Shown piece by piece: positions 55,854-64,000 of a stretch of DNA of 64,000 nucleotides. Position 1 is the stretch's first letter. Each line of letters opens with the position of its first letter. This DNA comes from Rhodoferax sp. (GTDB taxonomy: Bacteria; Pseudomonadota; Gammaproteobacteria; Burkholderiales; Burkholderiaceae_C), in the NCBI RefSeq assembly GCF_030653815.1, contig NZ_JAURYQ010000006.1:186001-250000 (forward strand), read 5' to 3'. The notes under the pieces are model-generated. The model did no database searches. It was not told where the DNA came from and saw nothing but the letters and a program-made list of their open reading frames with translations. The translations under genes were made by a program, and so were the position numbers.

Positions 55854-56894
55854 ATGCAAAACTTGTCCAGCAGCCGCGCTGCAACCCCGATCGCTTTCGT
55901 TAAAGCCATCGTGGGCGCTTATGAAAGGCTTGGCAAAAGTCCTGCGCATGCACTCGAATCGGCACAAATTGCGCCAGAACTTCTTGAAGATCCCACCGCG
56001 CGCATCAGCGCCGCGCAGATGGAGCGCATTTCAGACGCGGCGATGCGGGAGTTGGACGACGAGGCGCTGGGCTGGTTCAGCCGGCGCCTGCCCTGGGGCA
56101 GTTACGGCATGCTGGCGCGCGCCTCCATCAGCGCCCCGAACCTCGGCGTGGCGCTCAAGCGCTGGTGCCGCCACCATGGCTTGCTGACCGATGACATCAG
56201 TCTCCAGGTGCAAACCACAAAGGACATCACCACCATCAGCCTCACCGAGCAGCGCGACTTGGGCGCAATGCGCGAGTTTTGCCTGGTCTCGGTATTGCGC
56301 AACCTCCATGGCGTGGCCTGCTGGCTGATTGACTCACGCATCCCGCTGCAGGGCGCCCAGTTTCCCTTTGCGGCGCCCGCGCACCACCAGGTCTATGCCG
56401 TACTGTTTTCGGGTGCCACCACGTTTGAAAAGCCGCAGGCGCAGATCCGGATGGACGCACGTTACCTGGACTTGCCCTTGCGCCGCAATGAGGCCGCGCT
56501 GCAGCAGATGCTGGAACACGCCCTGCCGCTGACCGTGCTGCAGTACCGGCGAGACCGTCTGCTGGTTCAGCGGGTGCGGCAAGCACTGGCGATGCACCCC
56601 GAGCAGACCCGCAGTGCCCATGATCTGGCCGCCCTGCTCTACCTCTCGCCGCGCACCCTGCACCGCCAGCTCAAGGACGAGGGCGCGTCATTGCAGCAGT
56701 TGAAAGACGAGGTGCGCAGGCAGCGCGCGCAAGACCTGCTGCTGCGCACTGACCGCCCCATCAAACAGGTGTCGACCGCCAGCGGCTTTCAAAACGAGAA
56801 GAGTTTCATGCGGGCGTTCAAAGGCTGGACCGGACAGTCCCCGGCAGAATTCAGGCACGCGGCCGGCACCACGCCTGGCTCACCTGGCGGCTAA
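55854..56894 (+). CDS. AraC-family transcriptional regulator
   Basis: Protein of 346 aa with an N-terminal Arabinose_bd-type (OruR/ArgR-like) ligand domain (about 15-200, including [17 protein letters not shown]) and a C-terminal AraC helix-turn-helix pair ([20 protein letters not shown] and [20 protein letters not shown]). Being divergent from the carboxylase genes, it is a candidate regulator of leucine/isovalerate degradation. An upstream ATG at 55818 is possible. Confidence 0.88.
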   Translation: MQNLSSSRAATPIAFVKAIVGAYERLGKSPAHALESAQIAPELLEDPTARISAAQMERISDAAMRELDDEALGWFSRRLPWGSYGMLARASISAPNLGVALKRWCRHHGLLTDDISLQVQTTKDITTISLTEQRDLGAMREFCLVSVLRNLHGVACWLIDSRIPLQGAQFPFAAPAHHQVYAVLFSGATTFEKPQAQIRMDARYLDLPLRRNEAALQQMLEHALPLTVLQYRRDRLLVQRVRQALAMHPEQTRSAHDLAALLYLSPRTLHRQLKDEGASLQQLKDEVRRQRAQDLLLRTDRPIKQVSTASGFQNEKSFMRAFKGWTGQSPAEFRHAAGTTPGSPGG

Positions 56895-57553
56895 GGGCTC
56901 GCAAGTAACAACCCAGGCACATCGGCCATGGAGCGAAACAGCTGGCGCGCACCCGCCTGCAGCAGGGCGGCATCCCCTGACGGTTGCGGGCTGTAAGCCC
57001 ACACGGTGGCGCCCGCTGCCACACCTGCCGTGACGCCCACCGTGGTGTCTTCGATCACCAGGCACTGCTCGCCTGGCAGGTTCAGATGTGCAGCGGCCGC
57101 CAGATAAACATCGGGGGCCGGCTTGGAACGCGGCATTTCATGGCCGCTGAAAATCCGCCCCGCAAAAAATCCCAACAGGTCCACTTTGCCCAATTGCATT
57201 TCCACCTTGAAGCGGTCTGCCCCCGAGGCGCAGGCAATGCGCCCCCGGGTGACGTCATGCGCCGCCTGCACGGCGGAGCGGGCTCCCGGAATCACTTCCA
57301 GCCTGGCAACAAGCGCCTGGTTGCGCCGCTGGTAAAAACTGTTGAGCCAATCCTGCGTCAAGGGCTGACCGGTGCGCGCCTCAATCTCGGCCCGCTCTTC
57401 GCGCACCGTCTTGCCGACGAAGTAAGCCATGCATTCGGCCTGTGTCATGGACCAGCCGGCTTCAGCCAGCATCTCGCGCAGAACCTGGTTGGTCAGGGGC
57501 TCGCTGTCGACCAGCACGCCGTCGCAGTCGAACAAAATTGCCTCAAATTTCAT
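56891..57553 (-). CDS. HAD-superfamily phosphatase (phosphoglycolate phosphatase-like)
   Basis: Protein of 220 aa with the HAD motifs: I in ILFDCDGVLVDSE (nucleophile Asp), II around CASGADRFKV, III Lys in PRSKPAPDVYL, IV in VIEDTTVG. Beta-phosphoglucomutase/phosphoglycolate-phosphatase subgroup; substrate unknown. Its ATG overlaps the rhodanese gene stop by 4 bases, and its own stop region overlaps the convergent AraC gene by 4 bases. Confidence 0.9.
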   Translation of the reverse strand: MKFEAILFDCDGVLVDSEPLTNQVLREMLAEAGWSMTQAECMAYFVGKTVREERAEIEARTGQPLTQDWLNSFYQRRNQALVARLEVIPGARSAVQAAHDVTRGRIACASGADRFKVEMQLGKVDLLGFFAGRIFSGHEMPRSKPAPDVYLAAAAHLNLPGEQCLVIEDTTVGVTAGVAAGATVWAYSPQPSGDAALLQAGARQLFRSMADVPGLLLASP

Positions 57554-58038
57554 GCTTGTTGTCTTTCGTGTTGTCCCAGGAGCCCGGGCGGCAGAGCGTT
57601 CTGCGCAGGCTCCTGCGCCTTGGCGTGGCGACGCGCCTTGTGCTGTTCCATGGTTTCCACCGGTGCACCCTGTTTGACCCAGTCGGTGAAACCGCCGTCG
57701 ATATGGGCCACGTTGGTCATACCCATGTTTTGCAGGGCCAGGGTGGCCAGCGCACTGCGCCAGCCGGCGCCGCAAAACAGGATGTATTCCTTGGACTCGT
57801 CACCAAACACCGGCTTGTAATAGGGCGAGGCCGGGTCCACCCAAAACTCCAGCATGCCACGCGGCGCGTTGATGCAGCCTGGCACCGTGCCTTCGCGCTC
57901 AAGCTCGCGCACGTCGCGGATGTCGACCACCTGCACACGCGGATCATCCAGACGCGCTTTGACGTCTGCAACCGAGTAGGTCTTGACCTGGGCCATGGCC
58001 TCGGCCACGAGTTGTTGGTAGCCTTTGGTGATCGGCAT
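57550..58038 (-). CDS. Rhodanese-like domain protein
   Basis: Single-domain sulfurtransferase-like protein, 162 aa. The domain (about 20-130) has VQVVDIRDVRELEREG and the active cysteine loop LFCGAGWRSALAT. Possible thiosulfate or polysulfide handling, unproven. It is 25 bases upstream of the HAD gene's coupled stop and 25 bases from trkH on the same strand. Confidence 0.9.
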   Translation of the reverse strand: MPITKGYQQLVAEAMAQVKTYSVADVKARLDDPRVQVVDIRDVRELEREGTVPGCINAPRGMLEFWVDPASPYYKPVFGDESKEYILFCGAGWRSALATLALQNMGMTNVAHIDGGFTDWVKQGAPVETMEQHKARRHAKAQEPAQNALPPGLLGQHERQQA

Positions 58039-58063
58039 GAGGGGTCTCCTGAAAATAGGTAAA

Positions 58064-59524
58064 TTACTTGCGCCAGAACTGCGGCAAAAACAGCACCATC
58101 ACAGCCAGCAGTTCAAGCCGCCCGAGCAGCATCGCCACGGTGCAAATCCAGGTCTGAAAATCGGTGAGCACGCCAAAATTGGATGCCGGTCCGACCAGTC
58201 CCAAACCCGGACCAATGTTGTTCAGGGTGGCCACCACCGCAGAAAATGCCGTGACGATGTCGAGCCCCGAGAGCAGCATCAGCATGGTCAGGCCGATGGT
58301 GCTGGCGCCGTAGATCAGCATGTAGGCCATGACCGCAGCAATCACGGTGGCAGGAATGGTGGCGCGCCCCATGGTGACCGGGTTCACCACCCGCGGGTGG
58401 ATGGCGCGCACCAGTTCCCGGCGCGATTGCTTGATGAGCAGCACCATGCGCACCATCTTGATACCGCCGCCGGTGGAGCCTGCGCAAGACACAAAAGTGC
58501 CCAGAAACATCAACCAGACCGGCGCAAAAACGGGCCAAAGAGCGTAGTCAGCCGACGCGTAACCGGTGGTGGTGGCCACCGACACCACATGGAAGGCAGC
58601 GGCGCGCAAGGCCACCTGGGGTTCATCGAAGGTGCCATGCAGCAGCAACAAGGCAGCCAGCCCCAAAGCGGAGCCCAGCAGCGCCAGCACATAGGCCCGC
58701 ACCTCGGTGTCGCGCCACATGGACCGCACCGAGCGCGCCCGCCAGACAATGAAGTAACGCGCAAAGCTGATGCCTGACAGCGCCATGAAAACAATGGCCA
58801 CGAGTTCGATGTCACGCGAATTCCAGAAGCCAAAACTCGCGTCATGGGACGAAAAACCGCCCAATCCCATGGTGCTGCACATGTGCATGAAGGCATCCGA
58901 CCAACTCATGCCAGCCTGGTAATACGCCAGCATGCAAGCCGTCGAGAACACAAAATAAACGCCCCACAAACCACGCGCGGTTTCGGCAATGCGCGGTGTC
59001 AGGCGGGCATCCTTCATGGGTCCGGGGGTTTCGGCCTTGTAGAGCTGCACGCCACCCAAACCCAGCAGCGGCAACACCGCCACCACCAGCAGCATCACGC
59101 CGAGGCCGCCGATCAGCTGCAAAAAACAGCGCCACACATTGACCGAAACCGGCAGCCCATCCAGTCCGGACAAGGCCGTGGCCCCGGTGGCGGTCAGGCC
59201 GCTCATGGCCTCAAAATAGGCATCGGTCCAGCTCAGGCCGTCAATCGCCAGCACCAAGGGCACGGCGGAGCAGGCTGGCAGCACCGTCCACACCAGATTG
59301 ACCAGCACAAAGCCATCCCGCGGCATGAGTTCACGGTGGTGTCGATGGGTGAGCAACCAGAGCGCCAGCCCCAAGCCCAGCGTGATCGCCATGCTTTGCA
59401 GCCACACGCCCAGCAAGGCCGGCGCATCCAGTTGCCAGGCCCAGGCCATCGGCACCAAGAACAGCAAGGCGTAGCCCACCATGATGCGGGCCAGGATGTT
59501 GAGCGCCGGAGCCAGGCTGGTCAT
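58064..59524 (-). CDS. trkH: Potassium uptake protein TrkH
   Basis: Ion-conducting membrane subunit of the Trk system, 486 aa with many hydrophobic segments. Selectivity-loop glycine motifs of the four repeats are visible, for example SGLTATGATALSG, TMGLGGFSS, SCAGSTGGGIKM and NNIGPGLG. trkA is 3 bases upstream on the same strand; TrkA gates this channel with nucleotides. Confidence 0.94.
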   Translation of the reverse strand: MTSLAPALNILARIMVGYALLFLVPMAWAWQLDAPALLGVWLQSMAITLGLGLALWLLTHRHHRELMPRDGFVLVNLVWTVLPACSAVPLVLAIDGLSWTDAYFEAMSGLTATGATALSGLDGLPVSVNVWRCFLQLIGGLGVMLLVVAVLPLLGLGGVQLYKAETPGPMKDARLTPRIAETARGLWGVYFVFSTACMLAYYQAGMSWSDAFMHMCSTMGLGGFSSHDASFGFWNSRDIELVAIVFMALSGISFARYFIVWRARSVRSMWRDTEVRAYVLALLGSALGLAALLLLHGTFDEPQVALRAAAFHVVSVATTTGYASADYALWPVFAPVWLMFLGTFVSCAGSTGGGIKMVRMVLLIKQSRRELVRAIHPRVVNPVTMGRATIPATVIAAVMAYMLIYGASTIGLTMLMLLSGLDIVTAFSAVVATLNNIGPGLGLVGPASNFGVLTDFQTWICTVAMLLGRLELLAVMVLFLPQFWRK

Positions 59525-59527
59525 GGT

Positions 59528-60916
59528 CTAGAAAAAGTTGGCACTGACCTGGAACAACTTTTCCACCGGCCGCAGCAAACGCTTGTTGGCAATGAAGATG
59601 ATGATGTGGTCGGCTTCCTGGATCACCAGGTCATGGTGCGGCATCAAGACCTCGCAATCCCGCCCCTCGCCGCGCACAATGACGCCAAAACGGGCGCCCT
59701 CAGGCAGTTTGATCTGCTCAATGCGCCGCCCCACCAACTGGGACGACTTGACGTCACCACGGGCCACGCCCTCCAGCGCCTCGGCCTCGCCGCGGCGCAA
59801 GCTGTGCACCGCCGCCAAGGCACCGCGGCGCACGTGCACCAGCAGTTCGCCAATGACCGTTTGGGCGGGCGAGATGGCAATATCAATGGTGCTGCCCTGC
59901 ATCATCTCGGCATAAATGCGCCGGTTGATCAAGGCAATCACCCGCCTGGCACCGAGCCGCTTGGCCAGCATGGCGGACAAGATGTTGTCCTCGTCGTCAC
60001 TGGTCAGCGAGATGAACAAATCCATCTGCCCCACGCCCTCTTCGAGCAGCAGGGTTTCATCGGCCGAGTCGCCTTCCAGCACCAACATGTCAGAGGGCAA
60101 TTCCCCCGCCAGATATTTGCAGCGCTTGTGGTCCTGCTCGATGAGCTTGACCTGGCACTGCCCGACCAGGCTGCGCGCCAGCCGCAGGCCCACCTTGCCG
60201 CCGCCGGCAATCATGACGCGGCGCACCGGCTGGTCATTGTTATGAATGGCGCGCAACACTTCCCGAATTTTTTGCTTGTCGGCCAGCACAAAGACCTCGT
60301 CACCCGCCAGCACGCGGGTATCGGGTCCCACCGGTATTTCGGCGTCCTGCCGGTAGACCGCCACCACGCGCATCTCGGCCCAGGGAAAAAGGTCACGAAA
60401 TTCGCCAATGGTGTGGTTCACCAAGGCGCTTCCTTGTGCAGCGCGCATGGCGACCAAGTGTGCCCGGCTGCGCGAAAACTCCAGCACCTGCAGCGCTTCT
60501 GGGTAGTCGATGAGCTTGTGGATGTAATGCATCACCGACTCTTCGGGACAAATCACATGCGTGACACCAAAGCCGGTCTTGTCCAGCAAAGCATCGCCCT
60601 CGACGAACTCGGGGGAGCGCAGCCGCGCCACGGTGATCGGAATGCCAAACACGTCGTGCGCCACCTTGCAGGCGGTCAGGTTGGTCTCGTCCAGCGCGGC
60701 GCAGGCGACAAACAGGTCAGCGTCTTCAGCGCCAGCGCGGCGCAGCACCGACGGCTGAATGCCATTGCCCGGCACGCCACGCAAGTCCAGCCGGTCCTCC
60801 AGGTCGCGTAGCAACTCTGGGTCGGGGTCGATCAAGGTAATGTCGTTTTGCTCGGAAACCAGGCTTTCGGCCACACTTTCGCCAACCCGCCCGGCTCCCA
60901 GAATGATGATGCGCAT
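59528..60916 (-). CDS. trkA: Trk potassium uptake regulatory protein TrkA
   Basis: Cytosolic NAD(H)-binding regulator of TrkH, 462 aa with two RCK units. The first Rossmann motif MRIIILGAGRVGESVAESL opens the protein; the second is near residue 230 (VMIAGGGKVGLRLARSL). Each is followed by a TrkA-C type domain. The pair is an operon. Confidence 0.95.
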   Translation of the reverse strand: MRIIILGAGRVGESVAESLVSEQNDITLIDPDPELLRDLEDRLDLRGVPGNGIQPSVLRRAGAEDADLFVACAALDETNLTACKVAHDVFGIPITVARLRSPEFVEGDALLDKTGFGVTHVICPEESVMHYIHKLIDYPEALQVLEFSRSRAHLVAMRAAQGSALVNHTIGEFRDLFPWAEMRVVAVYRQDAEIPVGPDTRVLAGDEVFVLADKQKIREVLRAIHNNDQPVRRVMIAGGGKVGLRLARSLVGQCQVKLIEQDHKRCKYLAGELPSDMLVLEGDSADETLLLEEGVGQMDLFISLTSDDEDNILSAMLAKRLGARRVIALINRRIYAEMMQGSTIDIAISPAQTVIGELLVHVRRGALAAVHSLRRGEAEALEGVARGDVKSSQLVGRRIEQIKLPEGARFGVIVRGEGRDCEVLMPHHDLVIQEADHIIIFIANKRLLRPVEKLFQVSANFF

Positions 60917-61014
60917 AAAGGGTGCCTTGTTTTGGGGGCATCATACCGGAGCGCGGCGCGCTACTTGACCGCGTTACGGCTCATTTCAATGGTTGAGGAT
61001 CAACCACCCATCGA

Positions 61015-61821
61015 TCAATCCATGGCCACTTCATCCGCCCAGACGGTGAACCGTTGCAGTGTGTTGGGCCCGAAAGTGCTGGTCAGTGCCACGTCACAAG
61101 CATCGCGGCCGCGGGCCATCAGCACGCGGCCAATGCGCGGCGTGTTGTTGCGCGCATCGAAGGTGTACCAGCGGTCACCCAGGAAAGCCTCGAACCAGCC
61201 GGCAAAGTCCATCGGCCCCGGAATGGGTGGAATGCGGATGTCGCCCAGGTAACCCGTGCAGTAGCGCGCCGGAATGTTCATGCAGCGGCACAGGGCAATG
61301 GCCAGGTGGGCGTAATCGCGGCACACGCCCTGCCCCTCGTTGAAGGCCTCCCAGGCCGTGCGCGTGCGCCGGGCGTGGTGGTAGCCAAATTCAATGCGGT
61401 GGTGCACAAAATCGCAAATGGCCTGCACCCGTGCCCAGCCGGTGGGACCGGCGCCAAACTGCTGCCAGGCGATGTTGGAAAGCAGGTCGGTCTCGCAGTA
61501 GCGGCTGCCCAGCAAATATACCAGCACCGATTCGGGCAGATGCTCGACCGGCGTCTGTTCAACCCAGGGCGCCACCACGTCGGGCAGGCCGCTGTCATTG
61601 ACCAGCGCATCGGTGCGCAACACCAGGCGCCCGGCCGGGGCGACGATGCGGCTGCACCAGTTGCCAAACAGATCGCGGTAGGCGCTGATCGGGATTGCCG
61701 GGCTGGTCACCAGAATGTCCGGGCGCACCAGATCACTTGCCCGCGAATGGTGGATGTTGAGCGACAAAAGCATCGGCGTCGGACCGGGGCATTCGTACGC
61801 CATCTCAAAGCCGACGCGCAT
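61015..61821 (-). CDS. Transglutaminase-like protein
   Basis: Papain-like fold protein, about 268 aa from the ATG at 61821 (MRVGFEMAYECPGPTPMLL); an open frame runs to 61977 but is not conserved. The catalytic cysteine is in EGQGVCRDYAHLA and the Asp in WYTFDARNNTPRIGR. The usual histidine position reads MDFAGWFEAFLG, where classical members have His-Ala-Trp, so activity is uncertain. Function unknown. Confidence 0.82.
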   Translation of the reverse strand: MRVGFEMAYECPGPTPMLLSLNIHHSRASDLVRPDILVTSPAIPISAYRDLFGNWCSRIVAPAGRLVLRTDALVNDSGLPDVVAPWVEQTPVEHLPESVLVYLLGSRYCETDLLSNIAWQQFGAGPTGWARVQAICDFVHHRIEFGYHHARRTRTAWEAFNEGQGVCRDYAHLAIALCRCMNIPARYCTGYLGDIRIPPIPGPMDFAGWFEAFLGDRWYTFDARNNTPRIGRVLMARGRDACDVALTSTFGPNTLQRFTVWADEVAMD

Positions 61822-62015
61822 GCGCAGGGCGGTGCCCGGAAATTGGTGCCTGGGTTCCCCTGCAATGAGATTCAAATTAGTCAATAGGTGCTCCAGATGA
61901 GGGGTACTTGCGCCGGGCAGCAACCCAACTCGGAGGAGCATAGGCTGCGATGCACCCAGGAGACTGTTCGGCAACACACTGAAGCAATAATTATTCCAGG
62001 CTTGTGAAATTTTGC

Positions 62016-62051
62016 GGGTCAGAGCACTCGCGCAACGACGTGCGCTGACCC
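62016..62051. repeat. Bulged palindrome with GGGTCA ends
   Basis: GGGTCA (62016-62021) pairs with TGACCC (62046-62051), and GCGCA (62030-62034) with TGCGC (62041-62045), leaving an 8-base bulge and a 6-base loop. It lies just after the acyl-CoA dehydrogenase stop on that gene's strand. The layout resembles REP elements dispersed by RAYT transposases (inference). Confidence 0.6.
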
Positions 62052-62058
62052 CAATTGA

Positions 62059-63186
62059 TTAAAGAGCTCTCTGGATGATGATCTTCTGCACGTCCGAGGT
62101 GCCCTCGTAAATCTGACACACACGCACGTCACGGTAAATGCGCTCCACCGGGAAGTCGCTCACCACCCCGTAACCGCCCAGGGTCTGGATGGCGATGCTG
62201 CACACTTTTTCGGCCATTTCGCTGGCAAACAGCTTGGCCATGGCGGCTTCTTTCAGACATGGACGGCCGGCATCGCGCAAGGCTGCCGCGTGCCAAATGA
62301 GTTGCCGCGCCGCCTCCAGCTGGGTGGCGCACTCGGCCAATCTGAAGCCTACGGCCTGGTGGTTGAAGATGGCGGTGCCAAAACTCTGGCGTTCCTTGGC
62401 GTATTGCAAAGCAAACTCAAACGCGCTGCGCGCCATGCCCACGCTTTGTGCGGCAATGCCGATGCGACCGCCCTCCAGGCCGCCCAGGGCAATGCCGTAG
62501 CCCTGGCCCTCGGCGCCAATCAGGTTCTCGGCGGGAATGCGGCAATTGTCAAAATTGATCTGCGCGGTGTCGCTGGAGTGCTGGCCCAGCTTGTCTTCGA
62601 GCCGCGCCACGTGATAGCCCGGGGCATGGGTCGGCACCAAAAAGGCGCTCATGCCCTTTTTGCCCGCGCCCTTGTCGGTGACGGCAATCACAATGGCGAC
62701 GTCGCCATTTTTGCCGCTGGTGATGAACTGCTTGACGCCGTTGATCACGTAGCCGTCGCCGTCCCGGACCGCCGTGGTGCGCAGGCTGGAGGCGTCCGAG
62801 CCCACATGCGGCTCGGTCAGGCAAAAGGCGCCCAGCATCTGCCCCTGCGCCAGCGGCGTCAGCCATTGCTTTTGCTGCGCCGGATTGCCATAGCGCATCA
62901 AAATGGCATTGACCGGACAGTTGGTCACACTGATCACGGTGCTGGTGCCGCCGTCACCGGCCGCAATTTCTTCAAGCACCAGTGCCAGTGTCAGGTAGTC
63001 CAGGCCCGCGCCGCCCAGTTCTTCAGGCACGCAAATGCCGTAGGCGCCCAATGCTGCCAGGCCTTGATGCGCCGCCTTGGGAAAGTGGTGCTCCTTGTCC
63101 CACCTGGCCGCATTCGGCCACAACTCGGCCTGGGCAAAGTCGCGCACCGCGTCGCGGATCATTTCCTGGTCTTGGGTCAACAGCAT
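62059..63186 (-). CDS. Acyl-CoA dehydrogenase
   Basis: FAD enzyme of 375 aa oxidising an acyl-CoA to the enoyl-CoA. FAD/substrate segments are LGAFCLTEPHVGSDASSL and KQFITSGKNGDVAIV; the catalytic glutamate is in YEGTSDVQKIIIQRAL. The Glu at this position is the short/branched-chain type; isovaleryl-CoA dehydrogenase carries its base elsewhere, so this is probably not LiuA. Thiolase is 15 bases upstream on the same strand. Confidence 0.9.
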   Translation of the reverse strand: MLLTQDQEMIRDAVRDFAQAELWPNAARWDKEHHFPKAAHQGLAALGAYGICVPEELGGAGLDYLTLALVLEEIAAGDGGTSTVISVTNCPVNAILMRYGNPAQQKQWLTPLAQGQMLGAFCLTEPHVGSDASSLRTTAVRDGDGYVINGVKQFITSGKNGDVAIVIAVTDKGAGKKGMSAFLVPTHAPGYHVARLEDKLGQHSSDTAQINFDNCRIPAENLIGAEGQGYGIALGGLEGGRIGIAAQSVGMARSAFEFALQYAKERQSFGTAIFNHQAVGFRLAECATQLEAARQLIWHAAALRDAGRPCLKEAAMAKLFASEMAEKVCSIAIQTLGGYGVVSDFPVERIYRDVRVCQIYEGTSDVQKIIIQRAL

Positions 63187-63201
63187 GGTTCAGGCTTTCG
63201 T

Positions 63202-64000
63202 TCAGAGCATTTCCAGCGCCACGGCAGTCGCTTCACCGCCGCCGATGCACAGGCTGGCCACGCCTTTTTTCAGGCCTCGGGCCTGCAGCGCGTAAATCAA
63301 CGTCACCATGATGCGGGCACCGCTGCAGCCAATCGGGTGGCCCAGCGCGCAGGCGCCACCGTTGACATTGACGATGTCGTGGCTCAGGTTCAGCTCGTGC
63401 ATCAGCGCCATCGGCACCACGGCAAAAGCCTCGTTGACTTCCCACAGGTCGACATCTTTCACGCCCCAACCCGCCTTGGCCAGCACCTTGTTGACCGAAC
63501 CGATGGGCGCCGTGGCAAACCAGTTGGGCTCCTGCGCGTGCACGGCGTGGGCCACCACGCGCGCCAGCGGCTTGAGGCCCAGCTGACTGGCGGTGGAGGC
63601 ACGCATCATGACCAGCGCGGCGGCGCCGTCGTTGATGCTGGAACTGCTGGCGGCGGTGATGGTGCCGTCTTTCTTGAAAGCGGGTTTGAGCGCGCTGATC
63701 TTGTCGAGCTTGACCTTGCCGGGACCTTCGTCAATCGACACCACGGTCTCCCCGGAACGGGTCTTGACCGTGACCGGCGCAATTTCGGCGGCAAAAGCGC
63801 CTGATTTTGTCGCCGCCTGCGCGCGCTGCACGCTGGTGGTGGCAAAGGCGTCCTGCTGTTCACGGGTAAAGCCGTATTTGGCGGCACAGTCTTCACCAAA
63901 AGTGCCCATCGAGCGGCCCGGCTCGTAGGCGTCTTCCAGACCGTCGAGCATCATGTGGTCAAAAATGCGGTCGTGGCCGATGCGGTAACCACCGCGCGCC
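63202..64000 (-). CDS. Acetyl-CoA acetyltransferase (thiolase), partial
   Basis: C-terminal part of a thiolase; the N-terminus and the nucleophilic cysteine lie beyond base 64000. Visible are ARGGYRIGHDRIFDHMMLDG, SSSINDGAAALVMM, DVDLWEVNEAFAVVP (NEAF), NVNGGACALGHPIGCSGAR (GHP) and the C-terminal GGGEATAVALEML. The terminal cysteine motif reads CIGGGEA, as in biosynthetic/degradative acetyl-CoA acetyltransferases. With the acyl-CoA dehydrogenase it suggests a beta-oxidation-type operon. Confidence 0.92.
   Translation of the reverse strand, partial: ARGGYRIGHDRIFDHMMLDGLEDAYEPGRSMGTFGEDCAAKYGFTREQQDAFATTSVQRAQAATKSGAFAAEIAPVTVKTRSGETVVSIDEGPGKVKLDKISALKPAFKKDGTITAASSSSINDGAAALVMMRASTASQLGLKPLARVVAHAVHAQEPNWFATAPIGSVNKVLAKAGWGVKDVDLWEVNEAFAVVPMALMHELNLSHDIVNVNGGACALGHPIGCSGARIMVTLIYALQARGLKKGVASLCIGGGEATAVALEML

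Noticed and set aside
58844..60811. 655-codon frame on the plus strand
   Set aside because: Antisense to trkH and trkA, with His/Gln-rich composition; the opposite strand has clear TrkH/TrkA motifs.
62059..63186. Acyl-CoA dehydrogenase as isovaleryl-CoA dehydrogenase (liuA)
   Set aside because: The catalytic Glu sits in the YEGTSD motif typical of short/branched-chain enzymes, not of isovaleryl-CoA dehydrogenase.
1..64000. tRNA, rRNA, CRISPR or transposase genes
   Set aside because: I saw no convincing candidate on reading the gaps; a tRNA or covariance-model scan was not possible here.

Overview
The window is GC-rich chromosomal DNA with tightly packed genes. The gene set points to a betaproteobacterium of order Burkholderiales, most likely Comamonadaceae and Rhodoferax/Polaromonas-like. 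That placement is an inference from protein character and gene neighbourhoods (accB-accC-prmA-DUF3426, ffh divergent from a CcsA-like gene, a PP0621-family protein next to pilSR, a complete methylcrotonyl-CoA carboxylase cluster); no database search was possible.

Layout. 1-20000: the start of the spc ribosomal operon (rplN, partial), proC, ubiA, oxyR with a divergent CBS-domain gene, recG, an MCE lipid-transport operon without an ATPase, ffh, a cytochrome-c-assembly-like gene, pilSR, ampD, then nrdA-nrdB behind a tandem NrdR box, and a histone H1-like repeat protein. 20000-38100: DUF3426, prmA, accC-accB, a TlpA-type thioredoxin, mpl, aroG with a full transcription attenuator (aromatic-rich leader peptide, antiterminator and terminator), tldD, rodA, dtd, tyrS, an M23 peptidase, anmK, erpA, rpsI-rplM, rlmJ and a histidine phosphatase. 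38092-43935: a double-length UvrA-like protein (1947 aa, four ATP-binding sites) with a palindromic DNA element embedded in frame in its central linker. 44000-46306: HCCA-isomerase-like, DUF1289, YbaK and HMG-CoA lyase genes.

46340-51256 is an accessory block: a higBA toxin-antitoxin pair, a RidA/aminotransferase pair, two unknown membrane-protein genes that look like integron cassettes (one good attC-like site, one collapsed one), ghrA and a REP-like palindrome. It lies between HMG-CoA lyase and the rest of the leucine/isovalerate degradation cluster (biotin-carrying carboxylase subunit, enoyl-CoA hydratase, carboxyltransferase subunit, divergent AraC regulator; 51261-56894). The right end holds a HAD phosphatase/rhodanese pair, the trkH-trkA potassium uptake pair, a transglutaminase-like gene, an acyl-CoA dehydrogenase and a partial thiolase.

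How the genes fit together. Several serve cell-wall synthesis and recycling (ampD, mpl, anmK, rodA, M23 peptidase); others serve translation (rplN, rplM, rpsI, tyrS, dtd, prmA, rlmJ, ffh) and acyl-CoA metabolism (accBC, the leucine cluster, acyl-CoA dehydrogenase, thiolase). The clearest regulatory findings are the aroG attenuator, the paired NrdR boxes before nrdA, and a motif (-10, 4 bases, GGCTTCGC) shared by the rplN and rplM promoters.
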